Positions 44,365-53,150 of a stretch of 64,000 nt of DNA are shown piece after piece. Origin of the DNA: JAVBLP01 sp052034625 (GTDB lineage Bacteria > Elusimicrobiota > Endomicrobiia > Endomicrobiales > Endomicrobiaceae); the NCBI GenBank assembly GCA_052034625.1, contig JBPOII010000022.1:62001-126000 (forward strand), in the 5' to 3' direction. The notes beneath the pieces are model-generated. The model saw only the letters and a list, made by a program, of their open reading frames with translations, was not told the origin of the DNA and did no database searches. The stretch's first letter is position 1, and every line of letters begins with the position of its first letter. Position numbers and translations under genes: made by a program.

Positions 44365-47010
44365 CTATGATATATATTTTTGTGCTTTCTTTACCGCTTC
44401 ACTGAGATTAGAAAAATCTTTTGACCCGCCTTGTGCCGAGTCAGGTTTTCCTCCGCCGGAACCTTTAATATCTGTAGCAAAAGCTTTTGCTATCTTTCCG
44501 GCATTAAAACCTTTCTCTACATAATCCGGAGTTACCGACACAATAAATGCCGCTTTATCTTCATTTTTTGAAGCGATCAAGATAATTGCCGAGCCCAGCT
44601 TTTCTTTAAGCCTATCAGACATATCTCTCAAAGCTTTAATATCAGCTCCGTCAACATATAGCGAAAGGAATTTTATGCCGTTAATATCAAGAACATTTTT
44701 TACATATCCGTCTATATCACTTGATATCATACGGCTTTTCAAAGTATTGATTTCCTGTTCAAGCTTTTTATAATCGGCCAGTTGTTTGTGCACCTTAGAT
44801 AATATTTCGTCTTTTGAAGTGTTCAATGCTTCTGCAGTTTCCGCTATTGCCTTTTCTACATCTAAAATATATTTTTCAGCGGCACTGCCTGCCACAGCTT
44901 CAATTCTTCTGATCCCGGCAGCAACGGAAGATTCAGATATTATTTTAAACATCCCTATATCGCCTGTTCTTTTTATATGCGTTCCTCCGCAAAGCTCCAT
45001 TGAATAGTTCTTATTCTCATTTTCGTTCTTTATTGAAACTGTCCTTACTACATCGCCGTACTTTTCGCCAAACAATGCCATAGCACCTGCTTCACGAGCC
45101 TGGGATATCGGCATATTTTCCACACATATCGGCATGTTTGCTCTTACCGCAGCATTTATGGAACGCTCAACTTTTATTAAATCATCTTTCTTAACGGCTG
45201 AAAAATGTGTAAAATCAAAACGCAGATAATCTCTTGCGACCAAAGAACCTGCCTGTGTTATATGATCCCCGATGAGTTCCCTTAAAGCTTTATGCAGAAG
45301 ATGCGTAGCCGTATGATGTCTTGCTATTTGATCTCTATTCTCTTTATCAATCAAAGATGAAACTTCTTCAGCCTTTTTTAGAGAGCCTTTTATTACTCTA
45401 ACTTTATGTACAAAAAGACTGCCTATAGGTTTAAAGACATCTATTACTTCTGCTAAAAAAGAAGAGCTTGATATTTTGCCTATATCAGCACTTTGTCCGC
45501 CAGATTCTGCATAAAACGGAGTTTGAGACAAAACAATCTCCCCCGTTTCACCCTCATTTAAAGAGTCTGCTTCTTTACCGTCTTTAACTAAAGCCAAAAC
45601 TTTTCCGGAAGACTCATTGTTTTCATAACCTGTAAAAAGAGTATCTCCTACATTTTTGTGTAGTATTGAATAAAAAGTTATATCTTTTTCTCCGGAACCG
45701 CCCCAAGCCGCACGGGATTTTTCCTGAGCATTTTTCTGCTCAGCTCTAAAACCTTCTTCATCGACGCTCATTTCATTTTCAGCAGCTATTTCTTTAGTAA
45801 GATCATGCGGGAATCCATAAGTATCATACAGTTTAAAAACATCTTTACCGCTTATTATTTTTGAACCTTTAGCTTTATATGAATCTATCATTCCGGCAAG
45901 CATATTTGATCCGGATTCCAATGTTTCCAAAAACTTTTCTTCTTCAACTTTTATTATTGACTTTATATTGCTGAGTTTTGAAGAAAGTTCCGGATATGCC
46001 GGCTCCATTATTTTAAAAACGGAAGAAGCAAGTTCATTTATGAAAGGTTTATCATAACCGTAAAGTTTTCCCTGTCTGAGTGCCCTTCTGAGAATTCTTC
46101 TAAGCACATAACCTCTTCCTTCATTTGAAGGTAGAACACCGTCTGAAATAAGGAATGTAACAGCTCTTGAATGATCGGCTATCATTCTGAGTTTAGATAT
46201 ATTTTTACCTTCATTCTTAACTTTAAGTATCTCAGCGGCATTTTCTATTATCGGCATAAAAAGATCTGTATCAAAAACATTCTTTTTACCGTTTACCGCA
46301 GCAACAAGTCTTTCAAGTCCCATTCCGGTGTCGATATTCTTTCTCGGAAGATTTTTAAGAGAGCCGTCAGGCTGTCTGTCAAATTGGGTAAAAACAAGAT
46401 TCCATATTTCAAGATGCCTGTCACAATCACAATCCGGACCGCAAGTAGGTTTACCGCAGCTCATTTCCGGTCCAAGATCTATAAGTATTTCCGAGCAGGG
46501 TCCGCAAGGTCCTGTATCGCCCATATTCCAGAAATTCGTTGAGTCGCCCATTCTTATTATTCTATTTGCCGGAACTATCTTTTTCCATATATCTTCTGCT
46601 TCGTGATCGTCTTTGTAAACGGTTATATAAAGTTTATCCGCCGGAAGATTCATATTTTTTATAAGGAATTCCCATGCCCATGCAATAGCTTCTTCCTTAA
46701 AATAATCGCCGAAAGAAAAATTGCCAAGCATTTCAAAAAAAGTAAGATGTCTTGTCGTTACGCCTACTTGTTCAATATCGGAAGTCCTGAAACATTTTTG
46801 GCAAGTTGCAGCTCTTGTAAAAGTATCTTTACTCTGTCCGAGAAAATGCTGTTTAAACTGGACCATTCCGGCCGAAGTGAACAATAAGGATTTATCTCCG
46901 GACGGTATTAATGAATCTGAAGGAACGATTTTGCAGTCTTTATCCTTGAAAAAATTTAAAAACTCCGCCCTGATCTTAGCTGACTGATTTAAATTAATAT
47001 TTTTATTCAT
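44365..47010 (-). CDS. alaS: Alanyl-tRNA synthetase
   Basis: 881 residues from ATG 47010 (an in-frame TTG at 47028 would add six). The class II catalytic domain has SLLFTSAGMVQFKQHFLG, ATCQKCFRTSDIEQVG and HLTFFEMLGNFSFGDYF. The editing domain zinc ligands are in HHTATHLLHKAL and ELCGGTHIKRTGD. The C-terminal Ala-specific domain ends with GSGGGKPDSAQGG. A cysteine cluster CGKPTCGPDCDCDRH in the catalytic domain follows the pattern of the zinc-containing AlaRS subgroup. First gene of the alaS-ACT-def operon. Confidence 0.96.
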   Translation of the reverse strand: MNKNINLNQSAKIRAEFLNFFKDKDCKIVPSDSLIPSGDKSLLFTSAGMVQFKQHFLGQSKDTFTRAATCQKCFRTSDIEQVGVTTRHLTFFEMLGNFSFGDYFKEEAIAWAWEFLIKNMNLPADKLYITVYKDDHEAEDIWKKIVPANRIIRMGDSTNFWNMGDTGPCGPCSEILIDLGPEMSCGKPTCGPDCDCDRHLEIWNLVFTQFDRQPDGSLKNLPRKNIDTGMGLERLVAAVNGKKNVFDTDLFMPIIENAAEILKVKNEGKNISKLRMIADHSRAVTFLISDGVLPSNEGRGYVLRRILRRALRQGKLYGYDKPFINELASSVFKIMEPAYPELSSKLSNIKSIIKVEEEKFLETLESGSNMLAGMIDSYKAKGSKIISGKDVFKLYDTYGFPHDLTKEIAAENEMSVDEEGFRAEQKNAQEKSRAAWGGSGEKDITFYSILHKNVGDTLFTGYENNESSGKVLALVKDGKEADSLNEGETGEIVLSQTPFYAESGGQSADIGKISSSSFLAEVIDVFKPIGSLFVHKVRVIKGSLKKAEEVSSLIDKENRDQIARHHTATHLLHKALRELIGDHITQAGSLVARDYLRFDFTHFSAVKKDDLIKVERSINAAVRANMPICVENMPISQAREAGAMALFGEKYGDVVRTVSIKNENENKNYSMELCGGTHIKRTGDIGMFKIISESSVAAGIRRIEAVAGSAAEKYILDVEKAIAETAEALNTSKDEILSKVHKQLADYKKLEQEINTLKSRMISSDIDGYVKNVLDINGIKFLSLYVDGADIKALRDMSDRLKEKLGSAIILIASKNEDKAAFIVSVTPDYVEKGFNAGKIAKAFATDIKGSGGGKPDSAQGGSKDFSNLSEAVKKAQKYIS

Positions 47011-47028
47011 AATAGGGAATTTTAGCAA

Positions 47029-47451
47029 AAAAATCCGTACAACTCAAATATTATAATATTTATAAGTCTTAAAAAAATATTAAAACCGGGTTATTTGCGG
47101 ATTATTTACAATTGTCTTTTTAGCTAATTCGTAATTGTTTTCTATTAACTAATGTAAAGGCAGATGTTTCGGCTCGGCACTTTTAGTGCCTCACTCAACA
47201 TGACAACTGAAAAGATATACAGCAACGACAAAAGACAAAGACAAAATGGATCCCCGATTAAAAATTTCGGGGATGACAGGCGAAAGGCAGAAAGACAAAA
47301 GGCAGATGTTTCGGCAAGCTCAACATGACAACCATAATTATTAACTTTTAACTGCTTGTTTTGATTTGACTCTGAGCGGATAATAATGTACAATAAGCAA
47401 ATCATTTGTAAATAAATAATTGTTTTATAATTACCGGAGGAGTAAAGTAAA
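47029..47451. repeat. Intergenic region with REP-like repeats between alaS and rpsT
   Basis: Next to alaS is a 16-bp perfect palindrome AAATATTATAATATTT (47046-47061) containing TATAAT, possibly the alaS -10 region. Two copies of a GCAGATGTTTCGGC...CTCAACATGACAAC repeat follow (47160-47206 and 47301-47332), the first interrupted by an extra hairpin. Between them is an ATCCCCGA/TCGGGGAT hairpin (47250-47274). A third, divergent copy of the first repeat lies at 29249-29300. The last 90 bases hold the rpsT promoter. Confidence 0.7.
47366..47394 (+). promoter_or_regulatory. Promoter of rpsT
   Basis: TTGACT (47366-47371), a 17-base spacer and TACAAT (47389-47394), about 40 bases before the ribosome site GGAGG (47436-47440) of rpsT. 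Near-consensus sigma70 layout. Confidence 0.7.
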
Positions 47452-47733
47452 ATGGCAAAGCTTAAAACCGGCAGACATACATCTGCTCTTAAAGAAGCAA
47501 GAAAAGCAAAAAAAAGAACTGCAAGAAACTACTCGATCAAAAGCAAAATAAGAACAACTGTAAAAAAAGTTGAAGAAGCAGTTAAAAATAATGATGCGAA
47601 ACTTGCACAGGAAAGACTTAATGTCGCTTTTTCCGAATGGGATAAAGCAGCGAAAAGCAATGTTATCCACTATAAAGCCGCTTCAAATCAGAAAGCAAGA
47701 CTTTCAAAAAAAGTAGCAGCAATATCTAAGTAA
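47452..47733 (+). CDS. rpsT: 30S ribosomal protein S20
   Basis: 93 residues, very basic, all-helical. It begins MAKLKTGRHTSALKEARKA (basic RNA-binding start), with SKIRTTVKKVEEAV in the middle and AASNQKARLSKKVAAI at the end, as in S20. Single-gene transcript on the plus strand with its own promoter and terminator. Normal length for the family. Confidence 0.95.
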   Translation: MAKLKTGRHTSALKEARKAKKRTARNYSIKSKIRTTVKKVEEAVKNNDAKLAQERLNVAFSEWDKAAKSNVIHYKAASNQKARLSKKVAAISK

Positions 47734-47747
47734 AAACATATTAAAAT

Positions 47748-47790
47748 AAAAAATCAGCCTGTTTTGCTAAATAAAACAGGCTGATTTTTT
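47748..47790. terminator. Bidirectional terminator between rpsT and holA
   Basis: A near-perfect stem of about 17 bp (AAAAATCAGCCTGTTTT at 47749-47765 paired with 47773-47789) and a 7-base loop. There are A-runs on the left and T-runs on the right, so it can end transcription from both rpsT (plus) and the leuS-lptE-holA operon (minus). Confidence 0.9.
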
Positions 47791-47798
47791 ATGTTTCT

Positions 47799-48818
47799 TT
47801 ATCTGCAAATAAAAAGAATTATCCTTCCAAGGGATGATGGTATATCGGAACTTCCTGTTTTAATTTCCGTATCCGCTTTAAGTAAGATCTTCAATGAAGC
47901 TTTAAGTTTTTTGATATCGTGTTTTTTAAGATTTGCAAAAAATGCTCTTGCAAAATAATTGTGGATCCTAAGGGCCGATGCCGTTTCGGAATTTGTCATT
48001 CCCTGTTCTTCAAGCATACTTTTTGCATTTAGAAGTTTTCTTATAGTTCCGGCCAAAGCAGAGAGAATTTTAATTGGGTCTTCTCCTTCGGCAAGAAGTT
48101 TTTCAAGTACAAACATCGCTTTTTTCATATCCCTTGCTTCAACTTCTGAAGCTAAAGTGTAAACATTGACTTCCTTTGTATATCCGCTGATCTTTTCTAT
48201 ATCTTCTTCCGTTACGGTCTTTGTATCTTTTCCGACAAAAAGAGTAAGTTTCTCTATTTCATTTGAAATATTTAGAAGATCTGTTCCGTTCTCTTCAACT
48301 ATCCTGTTTATAGTATCAAAAGAAACAGTTTTACCTTTTCTTGCAAATTCGTTCTTAATAAACTCCTTAACTTCATTATCATATTGTTTGCGGCAGTCTA
48401 CCGCAATGCAGTTTTTTGAAGTTGAACATTTGCTTATAAGTTCTTTTCTCTTTGCCGTACTTTCTTTTTTATGATTTGCAGGATAGAGTAACAATAGCGA
48501 TGATGTTTCGACTACATTTTCAATATACCCGGTAAGAACTTCAGCGTCAGCAACCTTCATCTTATCTACGCCTTTTACGACAATGATCCTGCGTTCGCTT
48601 AAAAAAGGTAAAGTCTGCAATGCATAAAGTATATCTTCGGCAGATGAATCCGCCGCATAAAAAACCTCTTTATTCAAATCATCCGCTCCAAGAAGTTTTT
48701 CAGTTTGGCAGAGGCACAATTCAATCAGATAAGATTCTTCTCCCGCAAATAAATATACGGGAGAGATCTTTTTTGAACTTATTATTTTGTTGAAATCCTG
48801 AAATTTTATGAATGCCAT
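47799..48818 (-). CDS. holA: DNA polymerase III delta subunit
   Basis: Clamp-loader subunit that opens the beta clamp. 339 residues. N-terminal AAA-like domain with VYLFAGEESYLIELC, LQTLPFLSERRIIVVKGVDKM and LLLLYPANHKK. The C-terminal collar domain carries KILSALAGTIRKLLNAKSM. Its start overlaps the lptE stop by one base; the leuS-lptE-holA order is the same as in enterobacteria. Confidence 0.93.
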   Translation of the reverse strand: MAFIKFQDFNKIISSKKISPVYLFAGEESYLIELCLCQTEKLLGADDLNKEVFYAADSSAEDILYALQTLPFLSERRIIVVKGVDKMKVADAEVLTGYIENVVETSSLLLLYPANHKKESTAKRKELISKCSTSKNCIAVDCRKQYDNEVKEFIKNEFARKGKTVSFDTINRIVEENGTDLLNISNEIEKLTLFVGKDTKTVTEEDIEKISGYTKEVNVYTLASEVEARDMKKAMFVLEKLLAEGEDPIKILSALAGTIRKLLNAKSMLEEQGMTNSETASALRIHNYFARAFFANLKKHDIKKLKASLKILLKADTEIKTGSSDIPSSLGRIILFICR

Positions 48819-49384
48819 TATACCGGAACTTTTTTCTCTGAAGGACTGCTTATCGAACCGAAACCTTTAACAGTCCTTTTAACTATATCTCTGGAAAGTT
48901 TTTCCCAGACAATTTCTCTTGCTTCTTCTTCTGTCATACCTTCACCCATAGATCCCTTAGTGGAATCAAGGTATATCTGTATGCCTTCAAGATTGGATTC
49001 TGTCCATAAAGTAATATTATTATCTTTATCTATAAGTGATACACTTACTATTACCCACATTTTATACTGTTCAACGACCATATTTGCATCATATGTAAGA
49101 GGCTGTAAAATATATCTCTTTATCGTGGCAGTCAAAATGCCGTCGGCTTCAGCTTCTGTATTTACAAGAGAAAGCCTGCCGTCTCTCATAATTTCATCTG
49201 TAACGGCTATAGTGAATTTAGTTTCTATTCCAAACTGATTGGTGTTATTGATAAAAGGTCTCACATAGACTTTTTTTATGTGTTCAGGCAATATCTGCGG
49301 TGCAGGATCATAAGGAGAAGAGCACGAGATCATAAATATGCCAAACACGGCACACAAAGAAAATAAAAATAGAATTTTTTTCAT
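48818..49384 (-). CDS. lptE: LptE-like lipopolysaccharide-assembly lipoprotein
   Basis: 188 residues. Lipobox MISC with lipid on Cys21. LPEHIKKVYVRPFINNTNQFGIETKFTIAVTDEIMRDGRLSLV matches the conserved start of the LptE fold. LptE plugs the LptD barrel that inserts LPS into the outer leaflet, so its presence argues for an LPS-bearing outer membrane. Position between leuS and holA is the classical one. Divergent C-terminus. Confidence 0.87.
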   Translation of the reverse strand: MKKILFLFSLCAVFGIFMISCSSPYDPAPQILPEHIKKVYVRPFINNTNQFGIETKFTIAVTDEIMRDGRLSLVNTEAEADGILTATIKRYILQPLTYDANMVVEQYKMWVIVSVSLIDKDNNITLWTESNLEGIQIYLDSTKGSMGEGMTEEEAREIVWEKLSRDIVKRTVKGFGSISSPSEKKVPV

Positions 49385-49398
49385 TTTTCCCCCATTTA

Positions 49399-51837
49399 CT
49401 ACTTAACAACAATCGTTATTATCTTATTTTTAACATATATAAATTTTATTATTTGTTTATCTTTCAAGTGTGCCTCTATTTTTTCATCAGCCTCAGCAAT
49501 TTTTCTTACCTCTGCTTCATCAGAATCGGCAGGAATAATGACTTTCCCCCTGACCTTGCCGTTTATCTGTACAGGAAGTTCTATGGAGTCCTGTTTTATT
49601 TTGCTCTCATCATAAGCAGGCCAAGCGGCAATTGAAACACATTCTTTATTGCCCATCTTTTCCCATATTTCTTCACATAAATGAGGTGTGAACGGAGACA
49701 TAAGAAGAATTACGGTTTTATAAGCTTCCACAGAAGCTCCATCATCATTAGAGTGATGTTTATATGTATATAATGCATTTACTAATTCCATTATCGACGA
49801 AATAGCAGTATTAAACTGAAATTCCTTTTCTATATCTATTGTAACTTTCTTGATAGTCTGATGCATTATTCTTAAAATATCTGCTTTATCATTCTCAGAA
49901 GCCGGAGTTTGTGCTTTAGTATTTACTATATCATAAAGTCTCCATATTCTGTTTATAAATCTCCAACAGCCTTCAAGTCCTTCAGTAGACCAGTCAAGCT
50001 GTTTCTGAGGAGGAGCGGCAAATAAAATAAAAAGTCTTGCAGTATCAGCTCCGTATTTTTCAACAATCTCATCAGGACTTACTATATTGCCTTTAGATTT
50101 TGACATGGCACTTCCGCCGAGAGTTACCATACCCTGTGTTAAAAGATTGGTGAATGGTTCATCAGTCTTAACAAAACCGAGATCTCTCATAACTTTATAC
50201 CAAAATCTTGAATAAATAAGATGCATACAAGCATGTTCAATACCGCCGATATACTGATCTATAGGCATCCAATAATTGCCTTTTGTACTTTCAAAAGGTT
50301 TATTATCATTATGAGAATCGCAGTATCTCGCATAATACCAGGAAGAATCCACAAAAGTGTCCATTGTGTCCGTTTCTCTTTCTGCATCAGCTCCGCATTT
50401 AGGACATTTTACATGTATAAAAGATCTGCTTGTTTTCAGCGGAGATTCGCCCTCTCCCGTAAATTCAACATCTTCAGGAAGAGTTACAGGAAGGTCCTTT
50501 TCAGGTACGGGAACTGTTCCGCAGACTTTGCAATGTATCATAGGGATAGGAGTACCCCAATATCTCTGTCTTGAAATAAGCCAGTCCTTAAGTTTAAAAT
50601 TAACCGTTTTCTTCCCGAAACCCTGTTTTTCAACCCATTCAGAAACAATATTAAAAGCATCTGTTGATTTTACTCCGTTAAATTGTCCGGAATTTACAAG
50701 TATGCCTTCGCTTTCATAAGCCTGTTTTGTTATATCGGAATTCTCGCCTTTTATAACTTCAATGATAGGAATATTGTATTTTGCCGCAAAATCCCAATCT
50801 CTCTGGTCGTGAGCCGGAACTGCCATAATAGCACCGGTTCCATAACCGGTCAAAACATAATCAGCTATAAATACCGGTATCTCTTTTCCATTGACAGGGT
50901 TTATTGCACTTATGCCTTCAAGTTTTACACCTGTTTTTTCATTATTTGCAGATCTTTCAATGTTTGATTTTTTGCTTGTTTCAGCAATATAGGCAGAAAC
51001 CTCTTTTGCATTTTTTATTTTTGTATGCAGTTCATTAACTATATCGTGTTCCGGAGCAATAACCATAAAAGTCGCTCCAAAAAGAGTATCAGGGCGTGTT
51101 GTAAAAACTTTAAGTTTTTTCTCGGAATCTTTAATAGCAAAATCAATTTCTGCACCATAAGATTTCCCTATCCAATTCTTTTGCATGGAAAGTACTTGCT
51201 CCGGCCATCCTTTAAGCTGATCGTGTCCTTCAAGGAGTTCTTCAACATAATCGGTTATCTTTACGAACCACTGTTCAAGATTTCTGTGCTCGGTATGATT
51301 TTTACATCTCCAGCAATGCCCCTCTGAAACTTGTTCATTTGCAAGAACTGTATTGCAGCAAGAACACCAGTTAACAACAGCCGCTTTTCTAAATACGAGT
51401 CCTTTTTCCCACATTTTTATAAAAAACCACTGATTCCATTTATAATATTCAGGATCACATGAGGCTATTTCTCTATCCCAATCATAAGAGATTCCAAGCA
51501 TTTTAAGCTGTTCTCTCATGCGGGCTATATTTTCTTTTGTCCATTTTGCAGGGTGTACTTTATGTTTGATCGCCGCATTTTCAGCCGGCATGCCGAAAGC
51601 ATCCCAACCCATAGGATTTAAGACATTCTTCCCTTTCATTTTATGGAAACGGGCAAAGACATCTCCGATACTGTAATTTCTTACATGACCCATATGAAGA
51701 TTTCCGGAAGGATAAGGAAGCATTACAAGACAATAATATTTTTCTTTTCCTTCCTGTTCAACAGATTTGAAAGTCTTATCGTCTTTCCATCTTTTCTGCC
51801 ACTTCCGCTCAACTTGCTTATGATTGTACTCTGACAT
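49399..51837 (-). CDS. leuS: Leucyl-tRNA synthetase
   Basis: 812 residues from ATG 51837 (GGAG 7 bases upstream; an in-frame TTG at 51849 is less likely). HIGH motif in YPSGNLHMGHVRNY, KMSKS-type motif in SAMSKSKGNIV, editing domain with TTRPDTLFGATFMVIAPEH and GTGAIMAVPAHDQRD, and zinc cysteines in WCSCCNTVLANEQV. Full length, first gene of the leuS-lptE-holA operon. Confidence 0.97.
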   Translation of the reverse strand: MSEYNHKQVERKWQKRWKDDKTFKSVEQEGKEKYYCLVMLPYPSGNLHMGHVRNYSIGDVFARFHKMKGKNVLNPMGWDAFGMPAENAAIKHKVHPAKWTKENIARMREQLKMLGISYDWDREIASCDPEYYKWNQWFFIKMWEKGLVFRKAAVVNWCSCCNTVLANEQVSEGHCWRCKNHTEHRNLEQWFVKITDYVEELLEGHDQLKGWPEQVLSMQKNWIGKSYGAEIDFAIKDSEKKLKVFTTRPDTLFGATFMVIAPEHDIVNELHTKIKNAKEVSAYIAETSKKSNIERSANNEKTGVKLEGISAINPVNGKEIPVFIADYVLTGYGTGAIMAVPAHDQRDWDFAAKYNIPIIEVIKGENSDITKQAYESEGILVNSGQFNGVKSTDAFNIVSEWVEKQGFGKKTVNFKLKDWLISRQRYWGTPIPMIHCKVCGTVPVPEKDLPVTLPEDVEFTGEGESPLKTSRSFIHVKCPKCGADAERETDTMDTFVDSSWYYARYCDSHNDNKPFESTKGNYWMPIDQYIGGIEHACMHLIYSRFWYKVMRDLGFVKTDEPFTNLLTQGMVTLGGSAMSKSKGNIVSPDEIVEKYGADTARLFILFAAPPQKQLDWSTEGLEGCWRFINRIWRLYDIVNTKAQTPASENDKADILRIMHQTIKKVTIDIEKEFQFNTAISSIMELVNALYTYKHHSNDDGASVEAYKTVILLMSPFTPHLCEEIWEKMGNKECVSIAAWPAYDESKIKQDSIELPVQINGKVRGKVIIPADSDEAEVRKIAEADEKIEAHLKDKQIIKFIYVKNKIITIVVK

Positions 51838-51866
51838 AATCTGCTCCAAATATTTTATTTATAAAT

Positions 51867-52409
51867 TTATTTTTGCAATTCTATTAACAGACACGAGAAA
51901 TTTGATAATTCTTTGATAGTTTCTATGGATATGTCTTTTATATCCGTACACTCTTCACACAAATCATTAAAATTTTTTTCTCTTTCCTTATCAGCAAGGA
52001 AAATACAATAACCTTTATCAATTTTATCAATATGTTTTTCCAATAAATCTCTTATTTTATCTATATCATTTGCCAGTTTACACTGACATTGACCATCATT
52101 ACGAAGAGTATTTATTATCTCATCTATTTTAAATATATTACCAAAAGTAGTTCCAAACTTGTCATTATACGAATATTTTAGTTCTATAGGATAATCTTTT
52201 TCATTTTTCATAATACGAATATCAACTGATACACTTTCTTTCCCATTTCTATAAACATATTCAGGAATAACATTATAGAAACCAAATTTTTGAGCTAAAA
52301 AACAAGACAAAACATACTGGAAGTGGGGCTCATTATAAAATACAGGATTCCCAAATTCATCAACTATATCAATAGAATATTTGATTGCTTTTTTTATTAT
52401 TTCTTTCAT
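51867..52409 (-). CDS. Orphan protein with PD-(D/E)XK nuclease-like motif
   Basis: 180 residues, no signal peptide. NEPHFQYVLSCFLAQKF resembles the N-terminal helix (E-x3-Q) of restriction-endonuclease-like folds, followed by SVDIRIMKNEKDYPIELKYS, which fits the D...ExK catalytic core. I do not recognise a specific family. It lies alone between tlyA (2-base gap) and leuS, has no clear ribosome site, and is more AT-rich than its neighbours. It may be a recent arrival such as a defence or mobile-element nuclease. Confidence 0.65.
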   Translation of the reverse strand: MKEIIKKAIKYSIDIVDEFGNPVFYNEPHFQYVLSCFLAQKFGFYNVIPEYVYRNGKESVSVDIRIMKNEKDYPIELKYSYNDKFGTTFGNIFKIDEIINTLRNDGQCQCKLANDIDKIRDLLEKHIDKIDKGYCIFLADKEREKNFNDLCEECTDIKDISIETIKELSNFSCLLIELQK

Positions 52410-52411
52410 AA

Positions 52412-53149
52412 TTATTTCTGCAAAAGAACAAAATGTTCAAGATTGCCTTTAGGTCCTTTAAGCCCTGAATCGGCTTCCGAGATTATTTTAAAAGCCAAAC
52501 CGGAAGCAAAATTTTTTATCTTTTTTATGGCTTTCTGCCTGAGTGTTTCATCTCTTACAACGCCTTTTTTTATCTCATGCGGTTCAAGTTCAAATTGCGG
52601 TTTTATCATAGCCAGAACAAAGCCGCCGTCTTTGACAGACTTTAATGCCGTCGGTAAAATTTTATCAAGAGAAATAAAAGATACATCTATTGTCGCAAAG
52701 TCTATTTCATCTTTAAGCAAAGAAGTATCAAAATATCTGAAATTAACTTTCTCTATATTTATAACTCTCGGATCTTGTCTAAGCTTATAATGAAGCTGTC
52801 CGCTGCCAACATCAACAGCATATACTTTAACAGCACCTTTTTGAAGCATACAGTCCGTAAAACCGCCGGTCGAAGCACCTATATCAAGAGCTGTATATCC
52901 GCTTACATCTATATTCAATGCTTCAAGTGCTGACTCAAGTTTTAAGCCGCCGCGGGAAACATAAGGATTAATATTCCTTACTTCAACAATATCTTCTTCA
53001 CCAACCAAATTGCCGGGTTTATAGCAGACTTCACCGTTTACAAAAACGCTTCCGCCTATAATAAAAGCCTGCGCCTTAGCACGTGTTTCAGAAAGTCCTT
53101 TTTCAAAAATCATTATATCAAGGCGTTTTTTGCCTTTCTTTTTTTCCAT
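52412..53149 (-). CDS. tlyA: TlyA-type rRNA 2'-O-methyltransferase
   Basis: 245 residues. The N-terminal S4 RNA-binding domain (KKRLDIMIFEKGLSETRAKAQAF, GSVFVNGEV) is followed by an FtsJ-like Rossmann methyltransferase (ALDIGASTGGFTDCML SAM loop, VKVYAVDVGSGQL). Members methylate 16S and/or 23S rRNA ribose; some are also annotated as haemolysins. Directly downstream of dxs with a 1-base gap, a common bacterial pairing. Confidence 0.93.
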   Translation of the reverse strand: MEKKKGKKRLDIMIFEKGLSETRAKAQAFIIGGSVFVNGEVCYKPGNLVGEEDIVEVRNINPYVSRGGLKLESALEALNIDVSGYTALDIGASTGGFTDCMLQKGAVKVYAVDVGSGQLHYKLRQDPRVINIEKVNFRYFDTSLLKDEIDFATIDVSFISLDKILPTALKSVKDGGFVLAMIKPQFELEPHEIKKGVVRDETLRQKAIKKIKNFASGLAFKIISEADSGLKGPKGNLEHFVLLQK

Positions 53150-53150
53150 A

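Noticed and set aside
47145..47405. 86-residue minus-strand frame upstream of rpsT
   Set aside because: Made of REP-like repeats and overlaps the rpsT promoter; repeat translation only.
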